Positions 44,066-56,740 of a DNA stretch of 64,000 nt are shown here, piece by piece. The stretch lies in NCBI GenBank assembly GCA_950295325.1, contig OX485803.1, positions 2,976,001-3,040,000 of the forward strand, written 5' to 3'. A program made the position numbers and the translations under genes. This DNA comes from Polytrichum commune (lineage: Eukaryota; Streptophyta; Polytrichopsida; Polytrichales; Polytrichaceae). Numbering within the stretch: position 1 is the stretch's first letter; every line of letters starts with the position of its first letter. The notes beneath the pieces were generated by a model. That model saw only the letters and a list, made by a program, of their open reading frames with translations, was not told the origin of the DNA and ran no database searches.

Positions 44066-45424
44066 CGAAATTTACAAAAAAATAAAAAATAAAAAATCCA
44101 AGCACAATTGCCAAAGCAGACACCTTACAATTCAACGCCAAAGTTAGGCCATAGCATACACTGCTATGAGCTATGAAAGTTGCAAAGTGACGCTGAAGCC
44201 ACCATGGGTCACCCATTAACAATGTTGTCACCGCTTGCTAAATAAAGGCGCATGCTTGGCCCATCACGAGCACTACTACTTGCTTCCCCATGAAAATATT
44301 ATCTTCCCCCTTGGGAACCAAATGGGATGATTCATTTCCTAGGAATCTCCACTATGGCGTTTTCGGCTATTTGGGTTGGGCACTACTTATTGAGCACAAT
44401 ATAATCTATATCCATGTAAGTTCTACAATTTTACAAAGTTAAGTAGGTAGATGGTAGTCCCAATTGTATGACACTTGTTTAATTAAGCATTCTCATTGAG
44501 CCCTCTTTTTTCCCTATCAACTCATCAAACACATGAGTCAACCTTATACTTCACATGGTTGGTAGTGAATTTTGTAAGATAAATCTGATGTTGTTTTCAT
44601 TATTTACCATGGAAGAGCAACAATGCAATTGCATATTGACATACTACAAGCATATGAACCATGAGCAATTGTCCAACGTCATCGGAAATTTGTCCTATGT
44701 TTTTGGAAAATCTGCAAATTTATTACATTGATAGATTAGCATCGTCCTTTCACCAACTTAGGACAATTGCCCATGATTCCTATGATGGTAGTGTCATTAA
44801 ATTAAATTCCAAACATTTGATGCAAACATATCTATCTATCTATACATACATACATAAAATACTCGTGTACTATCGTAACTTGTCAGTTGAGGTAATCAAG
44901 CTTATAAGGGTTATTTCCATTGTTTGAGATTTTGTAGGGTTTTTAAAACATATAAGTTGATTCAAATGAGGAACAAAAGTGTTGAGAATATAATTTATGG
45001 AGTCAAGGTGAATTCTCATAGCATTGCTTGTAAGTTTCCTTGAACATTTTTCCTTCATATATATATAATTTAGAATTGAACATGTACACATGTATTAAAA
45101 ATCATTCATGATCACACTATATATTTGATTTGATGTGACCACGCTATTCATCATCGATTGAAGACATGGAGGGTGTGTGGTCATGGGCAAACCGCATCCA
45201 AGCCATCCATTCACAAAGCCCCATTCTACGGTCTCGAAACTGCTCGGGTAGTCCGAAAAAAACTTCCAACATATGAGAAATCAATGTTTGCAAGATGAAG
45301 GGGTTGCTTGTTCATCCCATCGTATGAGAGCATTTGTGTGGCATTTTAAAGGTTTCCATAGGGTTCCTTATTCCCCTCATACAAATGGTTAAATTTCATT
45401 TCATCTCGTTGTCAGTCATCAAAA
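44066..45424. other. No gene seen
   Basis: AT-rich. A tetranucleotide TATC/TACA run is near 44828-44855. Short frames on both strands have no recognisable content. Confidence 0.45.
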
Positions 45425-45510
45425 AGGGGCTTGGAGTTGATGGCTAATACCCTTGATTCTACCTTTCAGAAGGAAGAGGTAGGAGTTTGACCCTCCCCCC
45501 CCCCCCCCTC
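45425..45510 (+). repeat. Possible tRNA-derived SINE fragment ending in poly-C
   Basis: GTTGATGGCTAATACCCTTG resembles an internal pol III A box, and about 45 bases on GGTAGGAGTTTGACCCTC resembles a B box. The sequence then runs into fourteen C bases (45495-45508). Only one copy was found, and no tail or target duplication is evident. Confidence 0.25.
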
Positions 45511-45934
45511 CACCCGTTGGCATCATCTCCTCCGCAAGTCCTTTTAATGAAGGACTTAGTTTGAAAATTTTCATCCAAGATTCGTGAGTGGATAAAGGTG
45601 GAGACTTCATCCAACGTGAAGTTTTTCAAGCTCTACCCGAGGGGAAGAGAAGCGAGAAGAGGCAACTGAAGAGCCTCTAGATTTGTCAGATCATAATCGA
45701 CAATCGAGATATTCTTGGCCCCCAACCACACGGGAGACATTCACAACACCTTAGTGACGCGGGGATCGTACAGGTGCCCATGAATAAGTCTTGTGTAATC
45801 CACACTAATCTAAATGAGATACATGGGATAGTGTTTGAATAAGACATGTCTACCTTAACTTTCTGGCAACTCAGTTTTTCCTGCAATGGAAAAAACACAT
45901 GGAACAACACACACAACAGACTCCTAACCAGTGC

Positions 45935-46480
45935 TCAGGAAGAACCGGCGGTTAGTTACAGATGAACTGGCTGAGTTTGAGAAATAAGCAGTTGAAGTTG
46001 GAGACTCACTTAGCGATCATTTTGAGAAATCTATAGTCGAATATACCCCAAATGAACGAAAGCCAAACCGGAAGATGCCAACATGTAACCGGCTATATTT
46101 AGAATCACTACACTAAATATGAAATTTAGTGTTTGATACACTAAATACGAACGCATACACTAAATATCACTAACCCTATGAAAGTAAGTAACATTAAATG
46201 TAAAGTCAAACACTAAATATCAACTATGGTAATATGTGGAAGTTACATGTTTGAATTTAGTGTTAGTAATGATATAAAAAAAACAACAACAACGATAAAA
46301 GAAGGATTTCAAAACATCTTCTAGCATATCTTCTAACACTAATTGTCAAGGAATTGAGAATTAGTGTTGAGCATGGTAGGGTAGTAACAACATTAAATAT
46401 AAGCAAACACTAAATATCATATTTTGTGTAACTAGGATCTTGACTTACTCTATGTAAGGTAGGAAATACCAACCCGTTAA
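45935..46480 (-). mobile_element. hAT-type MITE interrupted by another element
   Basis: In reverse orientation it matches the 31447-31653 copy (GAAGAACCGGCGGTTAGTTA, GCCAACATGTAACCGGCT, TTTAGAATCACTA). The match is broken at 46108 and resumes at 46431 (ACTAGGATCTTGAC). Its outer right end is eroded. Confidence 0.72.
46109..46430. mobile_element. Unclassified MITE nested in the hAT MITE (322 bp)
   Basis: The termini TACACTAAATATGAAATTTA and, reverse-complemented, TACACAAAATATGATATTTA are inverted repeats of about 28 bp continuing GTGTTTG. Comparing with the uninterrupted host copy at 31447-31653 (AATCACTAGGATC) gives a target duplication of 2-4 bases (AC, ACT or ACTA). A truncated inverted relative is at 47996-48100, and shorter pieces are at 42050-42125. 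No coding. Confidence 0.7.
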
Positions 46481-46577
46481 CCACTCTCTAGCTCTGCACT
46501 AGATCACCATCATAATGGTGAAGTGCCAATCTAAAACCGATCATGGCTCGGCAACAACTTCAATACGTGTACACTTA

Positions 46578-46829
46578 GGGCATCGCCAGTGGATCTAGGT
46601 AAAGCTCACTGCAAACCAAAACCTATCTTTTGACTGACCTAAAATTAGAAACTGAAATTACCATCATTAGAAGCACACCTAAATGAACGTGAGATATTTC
46701 TCAAGAAAAAAGAATTGTAAAAATTTGACGTAGGTGAAATCCCTCATTGAAAACACCACATTTTCAAAATTTAGAGGGAGTGCACCAAATCTTGCTTAAA
46801 ATCTTTGCTTAGTGTAGCCAGTGGGAGTC
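46578..46829. mobile_element. MITE family T3, shorter copy
   Basis: About 200 bp (46594-46798) are nearly identical to 58024-58225, with one or two differences by eye, starting CTAGGTAAAGCTCACTGCAA. The left flank is TTA followed by GGGCATCGCCAGTGG. The right end is imperfect (reverse-complement GACTCCCACTGGC) and the second TTA is not evident. Confidence 0.65.
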
Positions 46830-46845
46830 AAGTGTTAACGTACTC

Positions 46846-47576
46846 ATGAGGTAACCAATTCAGACGATGTTCTGTATGGAAATGCGGATTACCGTGTTCA
46901 ATGTAGGGAGAATCTAGTGAACGAGGAGGGGGTTGGACAACTTTCCACTTTGAAAAAGTGTAGCATTTCTTGTATAGGGCAGAAAAATACGAAACAACTT
47001 GCATTCTTCATGATTCCTTCTCGTCTATCTTGGGAAATCATCTCACGATTGTCAGACCAGATCTTCACTACAGATCACCTTATTCTCACGGGATATGGTA
47101 TTTCTACCTTACATGCTCGAAAACCTTCCCCGGGCAGTGCTGGTGACTCCAACCCCATGGAATTACTTAACCTCCTCCTTTCCTCCATTCCACCACCATG
47201 ACCGTGAAAGTAAGTGAAGTGCGAAGGAAGTGAAGGTGTATATATATATGTATGTATGTCTCGTGATTGACGATGCATGCTGTCTATCCTTTTGCCGTTG
47301 CATGCTGGCAAAACGGTTTCACAGCAGGAACATCACGGGAATGGTCCTTTTGGGGGAAGCCAGATTCTGGAAATCATGAATTGATGTGCCCTCTCTTTCT
47401 CTTTCCCCCCTTCACCAATCGCCACGCCCGCTCCCTCCAACGCACGCCTGTGTGGGTCCACGCTCAACCACAGCCACTATCTCTCTTTCTCTCTCTAGCA
47501 TAATAACAAGAACAAGGTGCACGGCATTTATATATATATGGACCTTCTAACTTAACGGACTCGAAGGGAACGTAGC
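46846..47576. other. No gene seen
   Basis: Short frames (46917-47503) lack recognisable domains. TA/TATG microsatellites lie near 47240-47258 and 47529-47540. Confidence 0.4.
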
Positions 47577-47579
47577 TTA

Positions 47580-48961
47580 GGGGGCCAGTTTGCACTATGG
47601 ACCATGAAGTCGGACCACGGAAGATGGTCTTTGTCAATGGTCTGACTTCATGGTCCGACTTCAATGGTGCGACTTCATGAAAAATTAGTTTTGAGAGCCT
47701 TGGGTCCCTCACTAGGTGTAAACCAAATATGGGACAAGAAGAACGACCATGCACCTAAAAGTGAAGGTGCTGATTTTTTTTATAACGTGCCCAAAAAGGG
47801 CATTTTTGAGAGAAAGGAAATTCAGGTTTGATCAATTTCTTGTCTTCTCTTGGGCTTCACTTGTCTTCCCTTCTTGTTAAATGTGTCGAAGATGTGGCTT
47901 GCAAAACTTCTCACAACAATTTTTACAAAAAATGAGCGAATTGATTTGTACATGTTTCAATGTGATTTACATGTGACATGTACCTTGTGTTGTCACTACA
48001 CTAAATAGGATATTTAGTGTTTGATTATATTTAATGTTGTTACCACCCTACCTTGCTCAAAACTAAAGTTCAATTCTTTGATAATTAGTGTTAGAAGATT
48101 TCCCATTGCGGTTCTTTTGACCACCATGATCTACAGTCACTAAATGACTACAGATTTAGGCACATAAAGGGTAGATTCATTAAAAATTTATTAAAACAAC
48201 ATTTCTCTGCCATGGGCCCTTGCCTTTTCTTACCAGACCACCTCTCTTGCCTCTCTCACCGCAAAACCCGTTGGACCATGTCATTGCATTTATTAGGCCT
48301 TAAAATTTGTATTTTAGGGACCTTGACCTTCATGGTCCCTTTGACGTTTTTTCCTCAGTGTAAACCGAAGTTGTCCCGGGACAACTTCACCATCCAATTA
48401 GTTGCCTTGCAAAGCCCTGGTCCCACAGGGAGGTCACTCTAAGGCATTTTTGTGCACTACGTGCGGCTAGGGGTTTTTTTTGTTTTGGGGCTATTTACCT
48501 TCAAGGGCTGAATTAAAGCCTCCCTATAATTACTTAAATTTCAAAAATGGCCCATTTGTTTGCACCCTTTGATTACTTATATTGTCCAAGTCACTGCAAT
48601 TTTTTGTACTCCATATTCCTTTTAAGCCATTTTTGGACATATGGAAATCTCAATTATCATCCATCCCCGTGAGTCCTAAACCCATTTACATATCATACTA
48701 AACATACCTTCTAGGATCCTTATCTTTAGCCCCTATATTAATTTTACAAAAAAATAATGGCCCACATTTTATGTCCATCTAACTTATTTATAATGGGATT
48801 GTCTACATTTAATGGCCCCTTCATTATTTGGAATTCCTTTATAATTTTTATTTCAAATGATTTTAATCCTCTCTATATTATGCCGCACGTCGTTTTTAAT
48901 ATGCACTAAGTGATCTACCCGTGCCTGGTCCAACTTCATGGTCCATAGTGTAAACCGGTCC
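47580..48961. mobile_element. Tourist-like element, T1-related, 1.38 kb
   Basis: The left end GGGGGCCAGTTTGCACTATG and the right end, reverse-complemented, GGACCGGTTTACACTATGGA continue through CCATGAAGT.GGACCA. TTA is duplicated (47577-47579 and 48962-48964). The first 120 bp also fold on themselves (GGACCATGAAGTCGGACCA against TGGTCTGACTTCATGGTCC). It contains a fragment of the 46109-type MITE at 47996-48100. No transposase is present. Confidence 0.75.
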
Positions 48962-49192
48962 TTAGAGGCGTCTCTCTCTACTAGACACTTTGATCGCACT
49001 CGATTGAGACCCTTCAAATTAGAGACCCAACCTGGGTGTTTTTTAAGATGTGGAGATGTCTTACTTCTAAATCTTCAACATCTCTTGTGCTTTGAGGGAA
49101 AATGGAAAAAAGGGTGCAAATTAAAAGGATAAACTTTGGGGATTTCCAGTAGTCACTGGTGGGATTAGATTTCGGATCCAGATTTAAGCTTA

Positions 49193-49513
49193 GGCCCACT
49201 CTACACTAGGAGTCGAGGCCAAGAGCCAAGGGAAATCTCGTGATCCTATTGGTTGAGAGCTTAAGGCCAACCCGAAGACCTTTAGACTAGGAGTCAAGGC
49301 CAACAATTAATTGAATATTTAAACCTATAAAATGTTGGCCTTGAGATGGTCCCCAAGGCACAAAAGAAATCCTCATGGATTGGGGGGCCAACAAAGGGCC
49401 TTGGGACCAACAAGTACACAAACTTGAGGCCGGCTCGAGCTTCAAAAGAACTCAAAGATTGGTTAAATTGGCCCCAAGATTTCACGGCCTTGACTCCTAG
49501 TGTAAAGCGACCC
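49193..49513. mobile_element. Tourist-like MITE, T1-related, 321 bp
   Basis: Left end GGCCCACTCTACACTAGGAG; right end reverse-complemented GGGTCGCTTTACACTAGGAG, both continuing TC.AGGCC. TTA is duplicated at 49190-49192 and 49514-49516. Confidence 0.8.
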
Positions 49514-49659
49514 TTATTGTAGGTAGATTCTTATGTATATAACAATTCAGTTGTGTTACGCGTATGGATTGCCATTTGAGATACGTTATGGGATTTGGTC
49601 ACAGTGGTCCATCCTAGGTAGCATGGACGAAAATGCTTGTTTGCGATTTTGGCTATGGA

Positions 49660-50312
49660 ATGGGTGACGGGATGTCATGGCAGTATGTGAATTCAATGCA
49701 TCGGACTATATTTGTGGGGTAGGGGGTTGTTGGTGTTTGGCTTTGGTTTCGGGCTCCTATTATCCATGGGATGTCGGGTCTTAATTATGCTTGGCATTGG
49801 CATGGTGTGTGTGCAGGTGCACCTAAGTGACCATTCCGGGATTGTTGAGTTGGGTGGCTTGTTGTCAAACTTCCTTGCATTGATTAGTGTGAAGAATCAA
49901 GCGAATTTGTTTGCGTGTAGTGTTTAGGCAATGAAGTGCATTTCTTTGTTGTGGTGGGATATTCTGAGGCCTTTTATGTGTTGGTCCTCACACGTGGATG
50001 GGAGGTGGGGCCATGTGTCCCTGGCATTGTTGGGGCTTAGGGTGCAATTGGGGTTTGGGTGGATAAGGGGGCCATAAGATATTTTTCTATGTTTTCCCAT
50101 GGATTGGGCGTATTGAAATCTAAGGGTTTGCATGATTTGGGTGTCTAACATGCCCGTGGCCTTCCAGAAGTGATTGGAGAATTAATGGTTTATTTGGTCA
50201 TTTGATAGTCATTTGTCAACATATGGGAATTTGTTTTTGGTTGCGATGGATACTCATTCATGATTTTTTTTTAGTTTATGAATGTATGGAGGTTGCAAAT
50301 GGTTCCATCGAT
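49660..50312 (-). pseudogene. LINE ORF2 internal fragment, degraded
   Basis: The - strand reads LRFQYAQSMGKHRKISYGPL, HPNPNCTLSPNNARDTWPHL and STCEDQHIKGLRISHHNKEM, matching the knuckle region of the LINE at 38754-40058 (one knuckle Cys is Ser). Nucleotide similarity extends from about 49660 to 50312. Both ends are truncated and there are stops. Confidence 0.72.
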
Positions 50313-50414
50313 ATTTCATCCATAGTAGAAAACCCTAATGGGGTCTCATTTCCACCCCATCTCTCTCATGTGTTGTGTGGCAAACAAGGGTGTGTGAGCT
50401 CATAAGGGTGTGCA

Positions 50415-50500
50415 AGTTTTGAGTGTGGCGTGGTGGTGTGGTGATGTGGTGATGTGGTTATGCAAGTGGCATGGTGGCATGGTGGCATGGTGGCATGGTT
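50415..50500. repeat. Short minisatellite (GGTGATGT / GGCATGGT units)
   Basis: Tandem 7-9 base units GTGGTGATG and then GGTGGCAT repeat four to five times each. Confidence 0.75.
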
Positions 50501-51099
50501 AGGATGTGAGTACCTCTCTTTGTTTCCTTTGAAATGCTTTGAAGATTGCTTGTGGAATGTATGAATTTAGGGTTCATGAACTTGTTGTATGAGGAGGAAG
50601 TGTAACTCTTGGGTCTATACTCCTAGATCTATAATGTGTGATTAGGTACATGTGTAGCTCCGTGATCTATACTCTTGTCTTCCTGCGATTTAGTCAGAGT
50701 GGTGTGAAGTAAGTTCCCATTCCATCTCATTCAGAAGGAGAGAAAGAACTTCTTCACTGCCAGAAAGAGAACAATTTGGACTCAATGAGCATCATGCCTT
50801 ACCCTTTGTAGCAATTTGCACTTGGTAGCATTGATGTTTTAAAGTTTTTATGGTTTGGATATGCTTTATGTTTTGGATATGTTTCAAAGTTTTTATGTAG
50901 TCTAATTTAGTGATTAAGTTTTTGTGAGAGTCAATATGTAAACGAGGATATTTTTTAGCATAATTTGTCAAAACTTGGTGTTTCCAAAACCAAATTGGTC
51001 ATTTTCCAAACTCAATGCTTTCAAACTCAACGCTACAGATCAATAGCTTCAAAACATCAATGCCACCAAATGCAAAATACCAAATAGCATTGATGTTAT

Positions 51100-51205
51100 T
51101 TCACAAGATCAGTAAATTTCTTGAAGTTTTGAACTCCATCCGGATATTTCTCGGACTCAACAATTCACCTGTAAGTAGTAGTCGGTTCTCCCCTTTCATT
51201 GGAGC
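51100..51205 (+). mobile_element. hAT-type MITE, right-end fragment
   Basis: Matches the right half of 8017-8246 (GATCAGTAAATTT, TTGAAGTTTTGAACT, GTCGGTTCTCCCC.TCATTGG). The left half is missing. Confidence 0.55.
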
Positions 51206-54200
51206 CAATCATGTGTGTTGTTTGTTGAAGATGAATCTCTCTTCCCAATCGGGAAGATGATGATCACTTCAAAGTTCTCTCATATTGTTTGGTGTTCAAT
51301 CTATGTGAAAGTAGTATGGTAAAGATGTACCAATGTTGCAAAAGTCTTGTTGCTTGCTAATTAGTTTTAGTAGTTGTTGGAGATGCCAAAGTCTTCTTGC
51401 TAAAGAAAAACCCCAAAAAGGGCCCTAGAGTGCTTTTTGATGTCTAAGTGATGGCATGTCTCTATAATTAAAAGTGGTAATGATCTACAAGAATTGTAAT
51501 GCACTCTAGTCGGCCACACCTTCCAGTGTAAGTAATGACTTGTTGCAAAGCTAGAGTGAAACAAGTAGAATGTTGAGGTCCCCTTCAACCCTCATCCTTA
51601 GACGGTGTAGCTTGCTACTAACCGGTTACATGAAGATCACCCCTATCGGAATCAGACTTCACATAATTCCAATATCCTTGAAGGTAGATATATGCATGAT
51701 TAATCACTATGGGTAATTTCCTTGTTTAATAATTTTAGGATTCTTCTCATAAGTATTTTGAACATGATTCCAAATGTCCTTCGTTATTTAATCAAATCCA
51801 ATCTACCTAGTTGATAGGATGTTCCTCAATGAAGTGATATATTCTAAGTTGTGTTCAAGTATGAAGGGATGAGGGATTTGGACCACTTGACGGTTCAAAA
51901 CGATGTCCCTTCATCTTGGAATTTCTTTCCCTCACATCGATTGGATCTCCTACAATGTCCTTAGGGTATGCTTGATTGAATTACAATCTAATCCTTCTTG
52001 AGTGCTAACTTTGGTAAGTAAACCCAAACTTTAACCACTTTGATTTTAAGTGTTTGGTTCAGTTTATGTACCATGCTTTAATTAATAAATTTTAATTTGG
52101 ACAAGTACTCAAGTCACATGTGTGTAGTCCATGTGTCAAATCTAAGTTCTAAATGCATAAAGTTTCCAATTAATCCACGTGTCCTAAGTGTTTTTTTATC
52201 CAAAACTTTAACTCTTTGGGTTTCAAGCATTTGAGTGACTCTAAGTACCCGACTCCATATTGTTCTAATTAACCTAAGTTATGGGTCTTCCGGATCTTAC
52301 GTACAAGTAACTCCAATTTTCAAGTTTCCATGTGTATTAAATGTCTAAGTATCTCAAGTAACCTTTTTACATATTTTCCAGTTTCTAAGTGATTTCTAAG
52401 CATTAAATGAAAGTCTTCGAGCCTTTGAAGTTATAAGTAATTTCTTTGAGAAAGACTCAATTGGAGCTTCTGGATTTCTAAGTAAAATTTTGAGTATACA
52501 TGTGTCAAGTTCCAAGTGTCATTCTATGTATCCAATTATAATTCCCAAGTCCAAAGTAGTTTCCCATCTATATCAAGACTTTGGTGACACTTCATGTAAA
52601 CTGTTCAAGGCCAAATGAAGTGTATTAAGGCCCTGAATTTGGCCTTCTTACAAAGTGTTTGACATCTAGTAGGTATTTGACCTCTCTTTAAAGTGTAAAC
52701 TCCTTGAGTCCAAACTTTTGCTCTCAACCAATAAGGTCGCTAGGTTTTGGGGTTTCTTTGCTCTTGGAGACTTGGACCCGAGTGTAAACCCTAAACCCAC
52801 CCTAAGTACATAATATCAAATTATCAGCGACACTACACACTGGAAACACAATATGGCTCTGCAACTTCTGGATTAATGACATCATAATTTGTTGGTGCAT
52901 GGCCTATTGTGATATGAAGGCAACGTACAATTTAATCAGAGGTAAAGAACCACTATCAATGAAAGGGGTCAATGTAAGTACCAAAAAACTCCTCGTTGAT
53001 TCAGTCAAGTGCCAATAGGTCACATTATTCTTATTCTCATTCAATGTCTTCTCGGAGGCTTATTTATGGGCAACAAATAATGATCACATGCATCATCACC
53101 TCTCATAGCGTTATTAAGCTAAGTGGCCAGGTTGGGTGGGGCCAGGAACATGTCATGTAGGGTGCTAGAATTATACATTACAGATGCTTGTTAATAAGTA
53201 AATTCCAACCTGAAAAACAAGTGAGATTTGGGTGAAGCACTGTCACTAAATATTATTAGAATGGAACACTTGATAATAATTGAATTAAGGTTTAGTTCCT
53301 TTTAAGTATCTGCATTCGTGGGCCTTATGTGATCACTCTTCTTCATTCGACACCTATGCATGGGTGGTAAATTGGTAATCCCATATGGCAACGCTTGTAG
53401 GTAAGAACATACACCAAAAACACAGTGACACTGTGAGATTGAAGTATGTGCTCGAAACAAAACATACCATCGACTTCACAAATTGAGATTCATCGCTCTT
53501 TTATGACGAGTGTCTGTATCGTGAAACGGTTTTGATGTATACGGTGATCTCCCTCCAAAGAAAACCTCATACACCTTACGAAGCTCTCTACCAGATTTCT
53601 CATTACCCCTTCTTAAGAATCACAATGCCATGATTCAAATAGCATTCTTTGAAACAAGGGAAACCTTCCTTAGGTCAAAGAAAATCGCATTATCCTACAA
53701 GTTGACATTTTACCCAAATGAGGATATGCAAATTTTATTATGCTCAAAACACTATGTCCCATCTTACCTAATAATCAAATTGCCCAATGATGTATGCACA
53801 CGACATTGGCAACTTTATACCCATCTAAGTTTCTTACAAATGATATGCTTTGGGGAAGTTGTTTGTTCTTACTGTGTGTTGTATCACCTACAATTACATC
53901 ATAGCTAATGGGAAAACAGAATTCTAGTACCACAAATCTAGTACTTATGGGCATGCCCATAAGTGGCAGAATCCTAGTACTTAAATCTATCCAAAGCTCC
54001 CACATACAAATTATCCTTTGTGGAAGAGCACGAGACTTGTCATATACCACTCAAATATAAGTGCTCAAAGTGATCACACAAGCTTCAAATACCTTGTCTA
54101 TTGTATTTCGAAGTTGGCTTATAACACATGAAAATCAATACCCAATGTTGCGTCTCCTTCGAGAGCTGATCGAATTCTCTTTCATCTTTTGAGCTTCAAT

Positions 54201-54766
54201 CATTATTGCAGAAAGTGGGACTTTCTGCATCCAAGTGTACCTCTCATCCATCCAACACAAAAAGTTGTCCTTATAAGTTTGTGGCCGAGTCATCTCAAAT
54301 GACGTGGACTAAACTACTTTAGGAACTATAAAATCGATTCCAAAGTCAATAGTCTAAGAACTAGTAAATATAATATATGGGTTGCATACTACTTCAAATT
54401 ATTTTACGTATATTAAAGGGAAGAGCACTTCTCAAGTGCATTATAATTTGCAAGGGTTTCGAAGGTGAAGATGGCAACCCATGTCTCCAAGGTCCCTACG
54501 AACAAGAATACATAGAGGACTCCCTTCCCGTTCATGAAAACCTAGCAAGCTTCTCGTAACGGATGTCCCGCCAAGGGGGTGGGAGTAAGGTGAGGCCTTG
54601 TGTGAGGTGGATGTTGATTGTGCCCGAGAGAGACCTTGAAAAACAAACACTACAACAAGAAAAGGGGGGGGGTGGCTTGCACAACCGTTTAATAAGAAAG
54701 AGAATCGCTTGTATTAGAAGCATAGTTGCAAGTTGGCAAGTAGGCCCTCCTTGCTTCCTCTTTTAC
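51206..54766. other. No gene seen; R1 fragments
   Basis: 51960-52760 is T-rich with many degenerate CAAGT words. 53320-53480 and 54015-54065 are R1-family pieces. A palindromic ACTTATGGGCATGCCCATAAGT sits near 53942. No gene is supported. Confidence 0.4.
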
Positions 54767-54769
54767 TAA

Positions 54770-55207
54770 GGGCTCGAGCCAAGGGCCGTGACCATGAATT
54801 GTGAGAGCCCAAAAGAAAGTATCAAAAGGCCGTCTCAAGACATTTCCAAAATCACGAAATGTGGTCATGGGTCCTCAAGTGTAGTTGGAAGTCATATGTG
54901 ACCAGACCCTCAACCAAATGCTATTTCATTGAATTTCTATTCATGCGGGATCCTTACACATGATAAAATAGAATAAATCAACGGTTGTGAGATTTCATAG
55001 TGCCATGGTCTCACGGTTTTGTGTTAGGCCTACCTCTAGGAGGTGGTTTTTTTAAATAATCCAAGTGACCATGAAACATGATCCATTTGATGCCTTGTAG
55101 GGATCCATGTAGGTTTTACATCCATCTTGCATTCACTTACTCAGTTGGTCCCTCAAGTGTAGTGCGAAGCGAACTTGGACCGGTTCCACCTTTTCCACGA
55201 ATGAGAG
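54770..55207. mobile_element. Tourist-like MITE family T1, truncated copy
   Basis: After TAA it starts GGG and continues CTCGAGCCAAGGGCCGTGAC, having lost the CCACTTCACACA part of the terminus. It matches 14467-14939 up to CCACCTTTTCCAC and stops exactly where the 55208 element begins; the remainder of the MITE is not found beyond 57402. Confidence 0.72.
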
Positions 55208-55385
55208 GGATCTCCGTATTTTAGTGCTACGAGCGTTTGTAGGACACCTCCCGCGGGCAACGTTCATGCTCGGGCAGCCCGTTCCTGTCCTCCCGTCCCG
55301 ACCCGTCTTACTTGCCCGACTTGGCCTTCCTGCCCATGTCCTCCATCCTGCCCGACGCGGCCTTCCGCCTGTCCAGTTGTCCATT

Positions 55386-55632
55386 TTAAATTTTGTCATA
55401 GAGGAGGCCACGGAAGATCTACAGGACGGACATGGTTTAGTTTGAGATCTGGAAATTCCTGCAGGTACAATCGTCCACAAGGACACCAATACGTGCTTGA
55501 AAGCTGGTGCATAAGAAAGGTTTAGGGTGCGGGATGTAACTCTTGAAAATGTGCGGGCGAGGTTGCAGATCCCACCCCCTGGGGCCTTTGACAGGACAGA
55601 CATTTCTTGGGAGGAGAAAATCAACCAATGAC
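55386..55632 (+). pseudogene. Unknown ORF fragment read inward from left arm
   Basis: The + strand reads FVIEEATEDLQDGHGLV, a stop, DLEIPAGTIVHKDTNTCLKA, another stop, then RVRDVTLENVRARLQIPPPG and DRTDISWEEKIN. The first 17 residues are the same as in the - strand copies at 56700 and 57000. Protein-like but of unknown family. Confidence 0.4.
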
Positions 55633-56374
55633 GGGGTAGGATCAACCCTAGATGCTAGGACAGTGGAAAAACAAAATAGTACAAAGACACCTCTTGTTCC
55701 ACCTTTAGTTGTCTAGTTGTTTCTACAGCCTCTAACTTTGATACAAGTTGTCCTAAAAGTCTTACATGGCAACCACTCCCAATAGGACAGACAAAACAAA
55801 GGAGGGCAAGTAGATTGCAAGCCAGTCTAACCTCTAAGCGAGGATGCCAATGCAATTTTGTGGCGAAGCAACTGTATATGGACCACACTTTATGTGAAAT
55901 TCAGTACCATAAAATTAACCATTTCAACAAGGCTGGACAAGTCTGTCATGGGAGTTCAGATTATGTTAGGACAACACTGAAAATAATGGGTGTTGCATAG
56001 ATTGATATATGACATTGATAGGATACATTACAATGTTACTGAATTCAATGAGGAAGGCATAAAGTCTTTTTAGGACACTAATGTTGTACATGTCCTGTCA
56101 TATTTTACTAACTTGTTTGTTTTCCGAAAATTCCCAATTGCCAAAGTTTCATTTACATTCAAAATTCAACAAACAATGATACTTTATTGAAAATGGGTAG
56201 GGGCCAATGTATCAATACTCATGTGTCCGAAGTGGATATGTAATGGTTCTCACCTATCATAATTGTGTCCTATTATGATTCAACCTTACATTGGTTTTAT
56301 CTTGTCTTATTGTAACATCCCACACCAATATTCTAAGAAATAGTACTAAACTCCACAACGTTATCAACGATTGC

Positions 56375-56740
56375 ATTGCACTCGCCTTCCACCACCAAAA
56401 TTTGCGTCCTTTGACGCGTCCAACCACAGGACACGAATATCATCCTCTTTGTCCATGACCAACATATCCAAGCAGGCGTTCCAGAAACAAGCTCTCATCT
56501 AGGACGAGGCTTCAGCCTGCATGGCCTCAAACCCATTGCATGTCCTCATAACTTCCAGATCGGAAACTAGCAGGTACAATCGCATGTCCTCATAATCGTC
56601 CATCATGGCAAAAATTTCCAGATCTGAAACTAAACCATGTCTGTCCTATAGATCTTCCGTGGCCTCCTCTATGACAAAATCAAATCCTTCTTCGAAAGAG
56701 ACACATTTCCCTCCCAGATCCACAATGTCCACCTCCATGG
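56375..56740 (-). pseudogene. Unknown ORF, N-terminal part, inward from right arm
   Basis: From ATG at about 56738: MEVDIVDLGGKCVSFEEGFD, then FVIEEATEDL, a stop, HGLVSDLEIFAMMDDYEDM, MRTCNGFEAMQAEASS, a stop, ACFWNACLDMLVMDKEDDIR and LDASKDANFGGGRRVQCNR. The same start is repeated in the second unit (ATG at about 57002). Acidic N-terminus, unknown family. Two stops make it inactive. Confidence 0.42.

Noticed and set aside
55133..55645. 170-residue - strand frame
   Set aside because: It crosses from a truncated MITE into the inverted arm; the + strand coding phrase at 55386-55632 is shared with other copies, whereas this frame is not.
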